Shown: positions 44,760 through 53,568, counted from the first letter of the stretch. The stretch: DNA of 64,000 nt from Bradyrhizobium sp. CB3481 (GCF_029714305.1 NZ_CP121647.1:7971628-8035627); one strand, 5' to 3'. Translations and numbers: made by a program. The notes: generated by a model from the sequence alone, not told the origin.

Positions 44760-45494
44760 TCAGCTACGGCAACAAGATGCCTGAACTGGCGACGGCTGGT
44801 ACTGGTCACGTAGCCGCACCCAGTCCATCGGATAGGGCAGGCCTTCCTCATGACGCCCGAGCGGGGTGAGGTCGAGATAATGATAGGCGGCATTCATCAT
44901 GTCGAGGCCGCGCGCATAGCAGGAATAGGTATGGAAGATACTCCCGGCCTCGTCGCGATAGAACACGCTGATGCCGGGCGCCTCTTCGCTTCCGAACGGC
45001 GTGGTCCCGAAATTGTAGTTGCCGCCCGCCTCGATCTGCTCCGGCGTGAACGAGACGCCGAAATCGTAGTTGAAATCGTTGCCGCCGGACGACAGCCAGT
45101 TGAAGGTCCAGCCCATCCGCTGCTTGAATGCAACGAGCTTTTCCAGCGGCGCACGCGAGATCGCGACCATCGTCGTATCGCGGGCGGCGAGGTGCGGGAT
45201 CATGCGCTCGAAGCCGTCAGCCCAGAATGAGCAGCTCTTGCACGCTTCATCCCAATCGGGCGCGAACATCAGGTGCTGGACGACGAGCTGGCTGCGGCCC
45301 TTGAAGAGGTCGTCGAGCGACACTTTCCCTTCGGGGCCGTCGAACAGATAGTCCTTGTCGACCTTGACCCATGGCAGCGCGCGGCGCTCCTCGGCCAGAC
45401 GCTCGCGCGCGTGGGTGTACTCCTTCTCATGCGCAAGGTGAGCCTTGCGCGCGGCGATCCATTCCTCGCGGGAGACGGCGGGGTGCGATGGCAT
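44760..45494 (-). CDS. DUF899 family thioredoxin-like protein
   Basis: 244 residues. The family pattern is clear: RLAEERRALPWVKVDKDYLFDG, LVVQHLMFAPDWDEACKSCSFWADGFERM (thioredoxin-like strand with a CxxC, Cys-Lys-Ser-Cys), VAISRAPLEKLVAFKQRMGW and ISVFYRDEAGSIFHTYSCYARG. Redox function is presumed from the fold. The C-terminus ends QASCCRS. Part of the ArsR-AHSA1-DUF899 group, 15 bases after the AHSA1 stop. Confidence 0.9.
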   Translation of the reverse strand: MPSHPAVSREEWIAARKAHLAHEKEYTHARERLAEERRALPWVKVDKDYLFDGPEGKVSLDDLFKGRSQLVVQHLMFAPDWDEACKSCSFWADGFERMIPHLAARDTTMVAISRAPLEKLVAFKQRMGWTFNWLSSGGNDFNYDFGVSFTPEQIEAGGNYNFGTTPFGSEEAPGISVFYRDEAGSIFHTYSCYARGLDMMNAAYHYLDLTPLGRHEEGLPYPMDWVRLRDQYQPSPVQASCCRS

Positions 45495-45509
45495 GATCGG
45501 CTCCTGTGT

Positions 45510-45992
45510 TCAGGCCAGATAGCTTTCGAGCTTGCCGAGGAATTCCGTCCAGCCGCGCTGATGATTGTCGCGCGCCTTCTCGTCGACGAACTGGGCGTGG
45601 TTGAAGACGAGCAGCGAGCCGCCGCCATCCGGCCTGATCGAAATGGTTACCAGCGATTCCCGCTCCGGCGTGGAATGCCATGCCCAGCTGAAGACCAGCT
45701 TCTGGTTCGGCACCACCTCGCGATAGACGCCGCCGACCTCATTATAATTGCCATTGGCGCGGAAGCTGATGCGATAGCGGCCGCCGACGCGCAGGTCGAT
45801 ATCGGCCTTGACCGAGCCCTCCTCGACCGAGACAGGCCCGAACCATTGCACTAGCCTTTGCGGGTCGGCCCACGCGGCGTAGATTTTTTCGGGCGCGGCG
45901 CTGAACCGGCGCGTGAGCGTGAGGCTGGGCCGCGCGGCGAGTTCGGCGTCGCTGACGGTGTCGTGCTTGGCAAGGCTTGACTGGGTGGCCAT
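45510..45992 (-). CDS. SRPBCC/AHSA1 domain protein
   Basis: 160 residues from ATG 45992. The START-like AHSA1 fold shows LTLTRRFSAAPEKIYAAWADPQRLVQWFGP, DLRVGGRYRISFRA, GVYREVVPNQKLVFSWAW, and the C-terminal HQRGWTEFLGKLESYL. Often paired with an ArsR-type repressor, as here. Its first 142 bases overlap the 3' end of that repressor gene in another frame. Ligand unknown. Confidence 0.9.
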   Translation of the reverse strand: MATQSSLAKHDTVSDAELAARPSLTLTRRFSAAPEKIYAAWADPQRLVQWFGPVSVEEGSVKADIDLRVGGRYRISFRANGNYNEVGGVYREVVPNQKLVFSWAWHSTPERESLVTISIRPDGGGSLLVFNHAQFVDEKARDNHQRGWTEFLGKLESYLA

Positions 45993-46321
45993 GGGTCTTC
46001 CTCCACAAAAGCAGCAAGGCGGTCGAGAGCATCGGACCAGAAGCGCCGGTAGCGATTGAGCCACTCCATCGCCTCCTCCATCGGCTGCGCGGTCAGCCGG
46101 CACGCGACCGTGCGGCCGGTCTTTTCGCGCGCGATCAACCCTGCATCCGACAGCACATCGAGATGCTTCATGATCGCGGGCAGCGACATCGAAAACGGTT
46201 GCGCCAATTCGCTCACCGACAGGCTCTCACGACTGCCGAGCCGCGCCAGCAGCGCGCGCCTGGTCGGATCGGAAAGCGCGGCAAAGGTGCGATCGAGGGC
46301 GGCTTCTTGATACTTAACCAT
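45851..46321 (-). CDS. ArsR family winged-helix regulator
   Basis: 156 residues. The winged helix is standard: ALDRTFAALSDPTRRALLARLGSRESLSVSELAQPFSMSLPAIMKHLDVLSDAGLIAREKTGRTVACRL. No metal-binding Cys motif is seen, as in the group that regulates AHSA1 genes. Family members end near residue 110 (AFVEED); the remaining 47 residues are a Ser/Pro/Arg-rich tail encoded in the frame overlapping the AHSA1 gene, probably a by-product of stop-codon loss. First gene of the group. Confidence 0.87.
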   Translation of the reverse strand: MVKYQEAALDRTFAALSDPTRRALLARLGSRESLSVSELAQPFSMSLPAIMKHLDVLSDAGLIAREKTGRTVACRLTAQPMEEAMEWLNRYRRFWSDALDRLAAFVEEDPWPPSQALPSTTPSATPNSPRGPASRSRAGSAPRPKKSTPRGPTRKG

Positions 46322-46444
46322 AAGGTTTAGTATAAAGGCAAAAAGAACGCCGTCAAGCCGGCGTTCGCATCACGTGTCCGCGAGTTCGGCTAGGTCGAGC
46401 CCGCGACGTCAATCAGGTCGTCCGGGAAGAATTCGCGGCTCCGA

Positions 46445-46699
46445 TCAATAGTCCCGGTAAATCCGCATCCGCTGCTGCTGGCCGAAAGCGGCGCGCGGAT
46501 TGATATTGCAATACAGCCCTCGTCCGGACGCCGCCGCCAGGCACTGGTTATAGGAGGCGTAGGAGCAGTCGCCGGGAATGCCGATGCCGCGGCCCTGGAG
46601 GCAATAGGGGTAGTCATAGGCCGCCGCCGGAGAACTGCCGACGGAGGTAGCAATTGTCGCCGCTGATAGCGCCAACAGTGCCAACATTGCATTGCGCAT
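46445..46699 (-). CDS. DUF3551 exported small protein
   Basis: 84 residues: signal peptide (MLALLALSAATIATSVGSSPAAA), then YDYPYCLQGRGIGIPGDCSYASYNQCLAAASGRGLYCNINPR with four cysteines spaced as in DUF3551, common in Bradyrhizobium in many copies. Probably a disulfide-stabilised periplasmic peptide of unknown role. Confidence 0.87.
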   Translation of the reverse strand: MRNAMLALLALSAATIATSVGSSPAAAYDYPYCLQGRGIGIPGDCSYASYNQCLAAASGRGLYCNINPRAAFGQQQRMRIYRDY

Positions 46700-46782
46700 C
46701 TTGGATCTCCTTCACGTCACGCGGGAGCCGCGGCGTCTTTGCAATAAAACACCGCGGCTCTACCGTTGTTCCGTGATCTAGA

Positions 46783-47760
46783 TCACTGCACTTTTTCGAC
46801 CTTGGCTTCCTCGATGACCTTCTTCCACTTGTCGGTCTCGGCCGCGATCATCGCGCCGAACGCCTCCGGCGTGCCGATCAGGGGCTCGCCGCCAAGATCG
46901 GATAGCCTGGCCTTGATCGCGGGCTCGGCCAGGATCTCGTTGATCTCCTTGTTCAGCTTGGCGATGATTTCCTTCGGGGTGTTCTTCGGGGCGCCCATGC
47001 CGAACAGCGCGGTTGCCTCATAGCCCGGAACGGTATCAGCAAGCACCGGCACATCGGGCAACAGCGGCGACTTCGTCGTGCTGGTCACGGCCAGCGCCCG
47101 CACCGCGCCGCCGCGGACATGCTGGATGATCGAAGGCATGTTGTCGAAGATCACCTGGACCTGGCCGCCGAGCAGATCGGTGATCGCCGGCGCCGCGCCG
47201 CGATAGGGCACATGCTGCATCTTGGCGCCCGACATCGCCATGAACATCTCGCCCGACAGATGCACCGACGTGCCGTTGCCCGACGAGGCCAGATTCACCT
47301 TGCCGGGATTGGCCTTCACATAAGCGATGAACTCGGCCACCGTCTTGGCCGGCACGTCCTTATTGACGGTCATCACGTTCGGCACGCGATTGAAGGCGGC
47401 GACCGGCGCGATGTCCCGCACGACGTTGAACTTGAGGTTGGCGTAGAGCGTGGCGTTGATGTAGTTCGCCGGATTGACCAGCAGCACGGTGTAGCCGTCC
47501 GGTTCCGCGTTGATAACGGATTCGGTCGCGATGTTGTTGCCGGCGCCGGGCTTGTTCTCGATCACGAATTGCTGGCCGAGCCGCTCGGAAAGGCGCTGGC
47601 CGATCAAGCGCGCAATGATGTCGGTCGCGCCACCCGGGGGATATCCGACCACCCATTTCACCGGCCGGGTCGGATAATCCGCCGCCGAAACGCTGCCGAT
47701 CGAAGCGGCCGTGGAAAGGCCGATCACGGCCAGACAAATCGCGGTGCGACGTGAAATCAT
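46783..47760 (-). CDS. Bug/TctC-type tripartite tricarboxylate receptor
   Basis: 325 residues from ATG 47760. Signal peptide ends GSVSA-ADYPTRPVKWVVGYPPGGATDIIAR, the Bug family start. It continues with PGAGNNIATESVINAEPDGYT, YRGAAPAITDLLGGQVQVIFDN, RALAVTSTTKSPLLPDVPVL and ETDKWKKVIEEAKV. These bind carboxylates or related small molecules. No TctA/TctB membrane genes are here, which is usual for the expanded Bug family. Confidence 0.92.
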   Translation of the reverse strand: MISRRTAICLAVIGLSTAASIGSVSAADYPTRPVKWVVGYPPGGATDIIARLIGQRLSERLGQQFVIENKPGAGNNIATESVINAEPDGYTVLLVNPANYINATLYANLKFNVVRDIAPVAAFNRVPNVMTVNKDVPAKTVAEFIAYVKANPGKVNLASSGNGTSVHLSGEMFMAMSGAKMQHVPYRGAAPAITDLLGGQVQVIFDNMPSIIQHVRGGAVRALAVTSTTKSPLLPDVPVLADTVPGYEATALFGMGAPKNTPKEIIAKLNKEINEILAEPAIKARLSDLGGEPLIGTPEAFGAMIAAETDKWKKVIEEAKVEKVQ

Positions 47761-47912
47761 AAAATTTCTCCTTGGAGGCCGGGATTCAGAGCCCGGTCCG
47801 TTTCTATTGAGGCGCCGTTCTATTGAACCGAACGCGGGCCGCGTTGTAACAAACAAAGTCTGGTGCGGCCAGTGCGACACAGGCGCCGCCGACCGCGACG
47901 AAAGGATAAGGG

Positions 47913-48331
47913 ATGTCTCTCAGGGTTAACGCACTCGACCACCTCGTGATCAATGTGTCCGACGTGGCGCATTCCACTGAGTGGTACCGCAAGATCCTCG
48001 GCATGGAGGTCAAGGTGTTCGATCCGGGCCTGGCAAGACGCCGCGCACCTCGCTGGTGTTCGGCAACCAGAAGATCAATGTGCGGCCGCGCGATGCCGAC
48101 AAGGTCGAGTGGTTCACCGCCGACCACGAGACCGCCGGCAGCGACGATCTGTGCTTCCTGACCTCGAGCACGCCGGATGAGGTCGTGGCGCATCTGAAGG
48201 CCAATGGCGTCGCGATCGAGGAAGGCCCGGTGGCAAAGCAAGGCGCCCGCGGCACGCTGCGCTCGGTCTATTGCCGCGATCCGGATGGAAGTTTGATCGA
48301 GATTTCGTCTTATGAGGATGGTGGGAAGTAG
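47913..48331 (+). pseudogene. VOC family (glyoxalase-like) protein with an internal frameshift
   Basis: The gene starts SLRVNALDHLVINVSDVAHSTEWYRKILGMEVKVFDPG in one frame (to about 48030). It then continues KTPRTSLVFGNQKINVRPRD...DDLCFLTSSTPDEVVAHLKANGVAIEEGPV...GTLRSVYCRDPDGSLIEISSYE in another frame from about 48033. Joined, they give a normal 140-residue VOC protein with metal ligands His9 and a late Glu. The break lies in a G/C-rich stretch near 48028-48032, consistent with loss of one base. It may be a real lesion or a sequencing error. Confidence 0.8.
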
Positions 48332-48335
48332 CACC

Positions 48336-48435
48336 GCTCTCTCCCCGTCATTGCGAGGAGCGTAGCGACGAAGCAATCCATACTGTCCCCGCGGGAGGTA
48401 TGGATTCGCTCCGCTCGCAATGACGGGGAGAGAGC
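48336..48435. repeat. Dispersed palindrome, CCCCGTCATTGCGAG family (copy 3)
   Basis: Outer arms GCTCTCTCCCCGTCATTGCG and its complement at 48416-48435, longer than in copy 1. Inner arms AAGCAATCCATAC and TATGGATTCGCT. Confidence 0.88.
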
Positions 48436-48532
48436 CTCGTAAACTCCCGATTTGCCCATTGCGCCATCCGATGGCAGAACTACTCCCAAGCAAGAACCAG
48501 AAGCCGCCATAGAGCGGCACGGGAGGAATTCC

Positions 48533-50113
48533 ATGTCCATTTCACAGGCCCCCGGCATTGTCGGACCGTTCGCAGGCCTCGACGTGCCGTGGCTGCTGCG
48601 CATGCGCGCCGAGAGCCGCCGCAACCATCCGTTCCTGATCTGGGCGCCGTTTGAGGGGCCGGCGCGGAGCTGGTCCTACGGCGAATTTCACGAGCGGGTC
48701 GGCGCACTTTCGGCAGGCCTTGCCAAGCGCGGGGTGAAGCCCGGCGAATATATACTGATCCATCTCGACAATTGCATCGAGGCCATGCTCGCCTGGTTTG
48801 CCTGCGTCGAGCTCGGCGCCATCGCGGTCACCACCAACACCCGCTCGGCCGCGGCCGAGATGGAGTATTTCGCCGGTCATTGCGGCGCGGTCGCCGCCAT
48901 CACCCAGCCGGCCTATGCCGAGCTGATCTCGGCCAACTGCCGAAACCTGCGCTGGATCGCCGTCATTTCGCACGATGCCGGAGCTGCGCCTGCGCAACGC
49001 AGGCCGCGCGGCGACAGCTTTGAGTCATTATTCGCCGACGGCGCCGACCGGCCGCGCCGTGCCATCGATCCGTTCGCGCCATGCAGCGTGCAGTACACCT
49101 CCGGCACCACGTCGCGCCCGAAGGCGGTGCTGTGGACCCACGCCAACGCGCTGTGGGGCGCCAAGATCAACGCCGCTCATGAAGACCTGCATGCCGCCGA
49201 CGTGCACCAGACTTACCTGCCGCTGTTTCACACCAATGCGCTGGCCTATTCGATGCTGGCGACATTGTGGGTCGGCGCGTCCTGCGTGATCCAGCCGCGC
49301 TTTTCCGCCAGCCGCTTCTGGGGCGTCGCGCTCGCGCACAACTGCACCTGGACCTCGACGATTCCGTTCTGCATGAAGGCGCTGCTAGAGCACGAGATTC
49401 CGAAGAACCACAAATTCCGCCTGTGGGGCACCGCGGTATCCGAACCGCCGGCGTTCGCTGCCTTCGGCGTCAAGATGATCGGCTGGTGGGGCATGACCGA
49501 GACGATCACCCATGGCATCGTCGGCGAGGTCGACCAGCCGAATGCGCCGATGTCGGTCGGCCGCGCCGCGCCCGAGTATCAGATCCGCATCGTCGAGGAC
49601 GATGGCACGCCGACGCCGGTCGGCGGCACCGGCAACCTGCTGATCAAGGGCATTCCCGGCCTATCGCTGTTTGCCGAGTACCTGCACAATGAAAAGGCCA
49701 CGCGCGAAAGTTTCGACGAGCACGGCTATTTCATCACCGGCGATCGCGTCACGCTGCTCGACAACGGATTCATAAAGTTCGGCGACCGCAACAAGGACAT
49801 GCTGAAGGTCGGCGGCGAGAATGTCGCGGCATCTGAGATCGAGCAGGTGATTGCGGTGGTGCCCGGCGTGCGCGAGGCCGCCGTGGTCGCGAAGAAGCAC
49901 CCGATGCTGGACGAGGTGCCTGTCGTGTTCATCATTCCGCGGGCCGGCGTCAAGGATGCGCCGCCCGATCTGCATGATGCCGTGATGGCCGCCTGCCGCA
50001 GCGGCCTCGCCGACTTCAAGGTGCCGCGCGAAATTCGCTTCGTCGACGACATGCCGCGCTCGACGCTGGAGAAGGTGGCGAAGGCGGAGCTGAGGAAGAT
50101 GCTGGAGGGATGA
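48533..50113 (+). CDS. AMP-forming acyl-CoA synthetase/ligase
   Basis: 526-residue adenylate-forming enzyme. The P-loop reads YTSGTTSRPKAVLWTHAN. Later core motifs are GWWGMTETITHG, GYFITGDRVTLLDNGFIKFGDRNKDMLKVGGENVAASEIE, and a C-terminal STLEKVAKAELRKML with the catalytic Lys. It activates a carboxylic acid as acyl-AMP and loads CoA; the chain-length class cannot be fixed. ATG 48533 has the strong site GGGAGGAATTCC. It resembles crotonobetaine/carnitine-CoA ligase-type proteins. Upstream codons in frame lie in a repeat-flanking gap. Confidence 0.9.
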   Translation: MSISQAPGIVGPFAGLDVPWLLRMRAESRRNHPFLIWAPFEGPARSWSYGEFHERVGALSAGLAKRGVKPGEYILIHLDNCIEAMLAWFACVELGAIAVTTNTRSAAAEMEYFAGHCGAVAAITQPAYAELISANCRNLRWIAVISHDAGAAPAQRRPRGDSFESLFADGADRPRRAIDPFAPCSVQYTSGTTSRPKAVLWTHANALWGAKINAAHEDLHAADVHQTYLPLFHTNALAYSMLATLWVGASCVIQPRFSASRFWGVALAHNCTWTSTIPFCMKALLEHEIPKNHKFRLWGTAVSEPPAFAAFGVKMIGWWGMTETITHGIVGEVDQPNAPMSVGRAAPEYQIRIVEDDGTPTPVGGTGNLLIKGIPGLSLFAEYLHNEKATRESFDEHGYFITGDRVTLLDNGFIKFGDRNKDMLKVGGENVAASEIEQVIAVVPGVREAAVVAKKHPMLDEVPVVFIIPRAGVKDAPPDLHDAVMAACRSGLADFKVPREIRFVDDMPRSTLEKVAKAELRKMLEG

Positions 50114-50116
50114 GAC

Positions 50117-50192
50117 GTCGTTCCGGGGCGGTGCGAAGCACCGAACCCGGAACCTCGAGATTCCGGGTTCGCTTCGCGCCCCGGAATGACGA
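50117..50192. repeat. Dispersed palindrome, GTCGTTCCGGGGCG family (copy 1)
   Basis: Arms GTCGTTCCGGGGCG and CGCCCCGGAATGACG with inner GAACCCGGAACCTCGAGATTCCGGGTTC core. Second copy 58581-58661. Confidence 0.88.
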
Positions 50193-50227
50193 GCGTGATG
50201 GACAGATTGCAGATGGGGAGCAGCGAT

Positions 50228-51919
50228 ATGCGGAAGCTACTTTCACCGACAACCCAATTCGTTCGAAGCCTCGCGACTGTTCTATTGGTCGCCTGGCCTG
50301 CAGCCGTCTTCGCCCAAACGGCCGATACCATCCTATTCAACGGCAAGATCCTGACCGTCGACAGGGAGTTTTCGCAGCAGGAGGCGCTCGCGATCGGGGA
50401 CGGCAAGGTACTCGCCACCGGTACCTCGGCCGCGATGAAGACGCTGGCGGGCGATAAGGCAAAACTGGTCGATCTCGGCGGCCGCACCGTGATCCCTGGA
50501 TTGACCGATGGCCACATCCACGGCATTCGCGCGGCGCTGACATTTGGCACCGAGGTGAATTGGATCGGCACGCCATCGCTGAAGGAAGCGCTTGAAAAAA
50601 TTCGCCAGGCAGCCAGCGAGCAGAAGCCGGGCTCATGGATCATCGTCGCCGGCGGCTGGACCGAGGAGCAGTTTGCGGAAAAGCGCCGGCCGACGCCGGA
50701 GGAAGTCACGGCGGCGGCGCCAGATCATCCAGTCTATATCCAGCATCTCTATGACTGGCTGCTGCTGACGCCAAAAGCGATGGAGGCGCTGAGCATCCGG
50801 GACGATGCGGATGTCACCCCGGGCGGCAAGCTCGCACGCGATGGCAACGGCAAGCCGACCGGCATCATCGATGCCGGCGGCAGTGCGCTCGGCAAGATCT
50901 TCGACAAGCTGCCTAAGCCGACGCTGGAGCAGCAGGTGGAGGGTTCGAAAAAGTTCTTCCGCGAAATGAACAGCCTCGGCATCACCGGCATCGTCGATGG
51001 CGGCGGCGTCAGCATGTATCCGGCGAACTATCAGGCCGTTTTCAGGCTCTGGCAGGACAGACAGCTCACGGTGCGGGTCGCCTATCATTTGTGCGCACCC
51101 AAACCCGGCAGCGAGCTGGCCGACCTGCAGAACCTGACGCAATTGCTTCCGCCAGGCTTTGGCGATGCGATGCTGCACTTCAACGGCCCCGGCGAAATCC
51201 TGATCTGGGCGGATTGGACCGACGGCGACATCACGCCGGACGGCAAGGCGAAGCTTGCCGAATTGCTGCGCTGGGCGGCCTCGAAACGCTATACCATCCA
51301 ACTGCACTGGAATCCGGACCGCACCGTCCACGACCTGCTCGACGTCGTCGAGGACATCAACAAGGAGTTTCCGGTGCGCGACCTGCGCTGGGCCGTGCTG
51401 CATCTCTACAACGCCTCCGAAGCCAGCCTGAAGCGGATGCAGGCGTTGGGCCTGGTCTGGGGAGTGCAGGACGGGCTCTATTTCGGCGGCGAGCGGTTGC
51501 AGAAGGAGGTCGGCATCGAAGCGGCCAAGCTGATGCCGAGGATCGCGACCGCCATGAAGCTGGGGCTGACGGTCGGCGCCGGCACCGACGCGCACCGGGT
51601 ATCCTCCTACAATCCGTTCGTGTCGCTGCAATGGTATCTGGACGGCACCACGATCGGCGGCACGAAAACCCGCGGCGAGGAAGAAGCGCCGAGCCGGCGC
51701 CAGGCGCTGGAAATGTACACCCGCAATTCGGCGTTCATGGCCAATGATGACGACAAGCGCGGCACGCTCGAGGCCGGCAAGTTCGCCGATCTCGCGGTAT
51801 TGTCAGCGGACTATCTCTCGGTGCCCGTGAATGAGATCGGCAAGATCACGTCGGTGCTGACGATGGTCGGCGGCAAGGTGGTGTATGCGGCGGCGCCGTT
51901 TGCCGAGGAGCAACGCTAG
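50228..51919 (+). CDS. Exported amidohydrolase (YtcJ-like)
   Basis: 563 residues. ATG 50228 follows GGGGAG by 7 bases and gives a signal peptide ending WPAAVFA-QTAD. The amidohydrolase fold begins ADTILFNGKILTVDREFSQQEALAIGDGKVLATG, with the metal motif GLTDGHIHG (HxH). Further marks are GGWTEEQF, LHWNPDRTVHDLLDVVEDI (His), GLTVGAGTDAHRVSSYNPF (Asp) and GTLEAGKFADLAVLS near the end. This is the amidohydrolase_3/YtcJ group, metal-dependent C-N hydrolases of unknown substrate. Not obviously in an operon. Confidence 0.9.
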   Translation: MRKLLSPTTQFVRSLATVLLVAWPAAVFAQTADTILFNGKILTVDREFSQQEALAIGDGKVLATGTSAAMKTLAGDKAKLVDLGGRTVIPGLTDGHIHGIRAALTFGTEVNWIGTPSLKEALEKIRQAASEQKPGSWIIVAGGWTEEQFAEKRRPTPEEVTAAAPDHPVYIQHLYDWLLLTPKAMEALSIRDDADVTPGGKLARDGNGKPTGIIDAGGSALGKIFDKLPKPTLEQQVEGSKKFFREMNSLGITGIVDGGGVSMYPANYQAVFRLWQDRQLTVRVAYHLCAPKPGSELADLQNLTQLLPPGFGDAMLHFNGPGEILIWADWTDGDITPDGKAKLAELLRWAASKRYTIQLHWNPDRTVHDLLDVVEDINKEFPVRDLRWAVLHLYNASEASLKRMQALGLVWGVQDGLYFGGERLQKEVGIEAAKLMPRIATAMKLGLTVGAGTDAHRVSSYNPFVSLQWYLDGTTIGGTKTRGEEEAPSRRQALEMYTRNSAFMANDDDKRGTLEAGKFADLAVLSADYLSVPVNEIGKITSVLTMVGGKVVYAAAPFAEEQR

Positions 51920-51932
51920 TCTAGTGCGCGGT

Positions 51933-52028
51933 GCGTAGGGTGGGCAAAGCTCAGCGTGCCCACCATCCATCGTCAGCGGCGCAAGAAATGGTGGGCACGT
52001 CGCTGACGCGCCTTTGCCCACCCTACGC
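51933..52028. repeat. Dispersed palindrome, GCGTAGGGTGGGCAAAG family
   Basis: Outer arms GCGTAGGGTGGGCAAAG and CTTTGCCCACCCTACGC, inner GTGCCCACCA...TGGTGGGCAC arms. Five bases from the next element. Confidence 0.88.
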
Positions 52029-52033
52029 ATCTG

Positions 52034-52154
52034 CCGTCATTGCGAGCGAAGCGAAGCAATCCATCGTGCGGCACAACGGATGGATGGATTGCTTCGTCGC
52101 GGAGCCTGTCATCGGGCGCGCATTCGCGCGACCCGTTGGCTCCTCGCAATGACG
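52034..52154. repeat. Dispersed palindrome, CCGTCATTGCGAG family (copy 4)
   Basis: CCGTCATTGCGAGCGAAGCG and CCTCGCAATGACGCGG outer arms; inner AGCAATCCATC and GGATGGATTGCTTC. Contains the GGAGCCTGTCATCGGGCGCG insert seen in copy 2. It directly abuts the previous repeat, and the two fill the gap between amidohydrolase and HD-GYP genes. Confidence 0.88.
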
Positions 52155-52169
52155 CGGAGATTGTGGCGA

Positions 52170-53267
52170 TCAATAATACCCGAACGCCACCGGGCGGAAG
52201 GCGTGCAGGAGATGCTGGTCCAGCTTGTCGCCCATTTCTTCCATCATGCCGAAGGCACGGGCGTGGGTGAACTGCAGGCGGTAGGCGCGCTTCTCGACCA
52301 GGGCGGCATAGATGTCCACGATCGTGGTCAGCCGCACGATGTCGCTGATCTGCTTGCCGCTCAGGCCGTTGGGATAGCCGGTGCCGTCGAGGAACTCGTG
52401 GTGATGCAGCACCACATCGAGCATTTCCGGCGGGAAGCCGCCTTGCGCGGCCAGCGCGTCATAGCCGCGGCGCGGATGCTGGCGCATCTCTTCCATTTCT
52501 TCCAGCGTCAGCGGGCCCGGCTTGTCCAGGATCGCCACTGGAATGAAGGCCTTGCCGACGTCGTGCAGCAGCGCGGCGCGGGCCAGGCGGCGCTGGTCGT
52601 CCTCGCGCATGCCGAGATGCTGCGCATAGGCCACCGCAAAGCCGGTGACGAACAGGCAATGGCGATAGCTGCCGGTATGGTGGCAGCCGACCGTGGTCAG
52701 CCACTCCCGCAAGGAGGAATGCTTGATCGCCTTGAGGATCTTGCTCTCGGCCTCGACGATGTCCGTGAATTTCAGGGGAACGCCGGCCGGCAGCTTTTCG
52801 AAGATCTTGACCATGACTGCATGCGCCGCCTCGACGCCGCGGTTGAGCGCCTTGCCGCGATCGGTCTCGTCAAAGCCGTCGCTATCAGGAAAAGCGGCGC
52901 GAATGCGCTGCAGAATGCCCTGCGCGTCGAACGGCCGCGCGATCGTGTCGGTGGCGCCGAGCGCCCAGGCCTGCATCGATCCGTGATGAAGCGCGTCCGC
53001 CAGTACGAACAGCCGCGGCATCTCGCGATAGGCCTCGGCGCGCAGCTTGTTGCGCACGAGTTGCACGCTCTCGGCGGAGCGCAGGTTGATGTCGACCACG
53101 ATGCCGGCGAGATCGCGCTCCGGCGCGTCGGGAATGTCAGATGTTGCGATGGTGTCGACCTGGCCGACGGAGCGCAGAATGTCGGCGAGTTCGCTGCTGT
53201 GATCGCTCCGGTCCGAAGCCAGCAGCAGCCGGCGCCTGGCCGAAATCTTGTTGGTTGCCGTTGTCAT
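52170..53267 (-). CDS. Response-regulator-like HD-GYP domain protein
   Basis: 365 residues. N-terminal receiver-like domain (about 12-125) with Asp59 in IVVDINLRS, then a linker, then the HD-GYP domain: HHTGSYRHCLFVTGFA, LLHDVGKAFIP (HD at 235-236), QHPRRGYDAL and HHEFLDGTGYPNGLSG at 289-304. The full GYP motif suggests an active c-di-GMP phosphodiesterase. No cognate kinase is adjacent. With the two GGDEF-EAL genes, c-di-GMP signalling is well represented in the window. Confidence 0.92.
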   Translation of the reverse strand: MTTATNKISARRRLLLASDRSDHSSELADILRSVGQVDTIATSDIPDAPERDLAGIVVDINLRSAESVQLVRNKLRAEAYREMPRLFVLADALHHGSMQAWALGATDTIARPFDAQGILQRIRAAFPDSDGFDETDRGKALNRGVEAAHAVMVKIFEKLPAGVPLKFTDIVEAESKILKAIKHSSLREWLTTVGCHHTGSYRHCLFVTGFAVAYAQHLGMREDDQRRLARAALLHDVGKAFIPVAILDKPGPLTLEEMEEMRQHPRRGYDALAAQGGFPPEMLDVVLHHHEFLDGTGYPNGLSGKQISDIVRLTTIVDIYAALVEKRAYRLQFTHARAFGMMEEMGDKLDQHLLHAFRPVAFGYY

Positions 53268-53422
53268 AAAACCCCAGACCCCTAGCGGTGATGACGTGCC
53301 GTCAAAGCTAGCGGATAAGGGGTTCCTCGGGGCTTAAGAGGCATCGTGAATCTAGGCTACCGAAGACGCTAAAATTTTAGCGATCTTGTTCGTGATGCGC
53401 TGCACTCACGACATCCCACAGC

Positions 53423-53522
53423 TGTCATCATCCGCGAAGGCGGATGATCCAGTACTCCGCGGCGATTGAGAAGATGGCACGGTCTCGGCGTACTGGATGC
53501 CCCGCCTACGCGGGGCATGACG
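53423..53522. repeat. Dispersed palindrome, TGTCATCATCCGCGAAGGCG family
   Basis: Outer arms GTCATCATCCGCG...GATCCAGTAC and GTACTGGATGCCCCGC...GGGGCATGACGG, imperfect. A short CGCGAAGGCGGATGA hairpin near its left end resembles the 5358-5482 element. The rest of 53268-53595 has only this repeat and a terminator. Confidence 0.7.
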
Positions 53523-53532
53523 GCAAGTGCCT

Positions 53533-53568
53533 CAAAACAAATCCGCCGGGGCCATGTCCCCGGCGGAT
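53533..53568 (-). terminator. Rho-independent terminator of iorAB
   Basis: Stem ATCCGCCGGGG/CCCCGGCGGAT (11 bp, 6-nt loop) at 53541-53568, followed on the minus strand by TTTGTTTTGAG. It lies 28 bases after the IorB stop. Confidence 0.8.

Noticed and set aside
45993..46103. Longer N-terminus of the AHSA1 protein starting at 46103
   Set aside because: The extra residues are Cys/Arg-rich, lie wholly in the ArsR coding region, and do not fit the AHSA1 family start.
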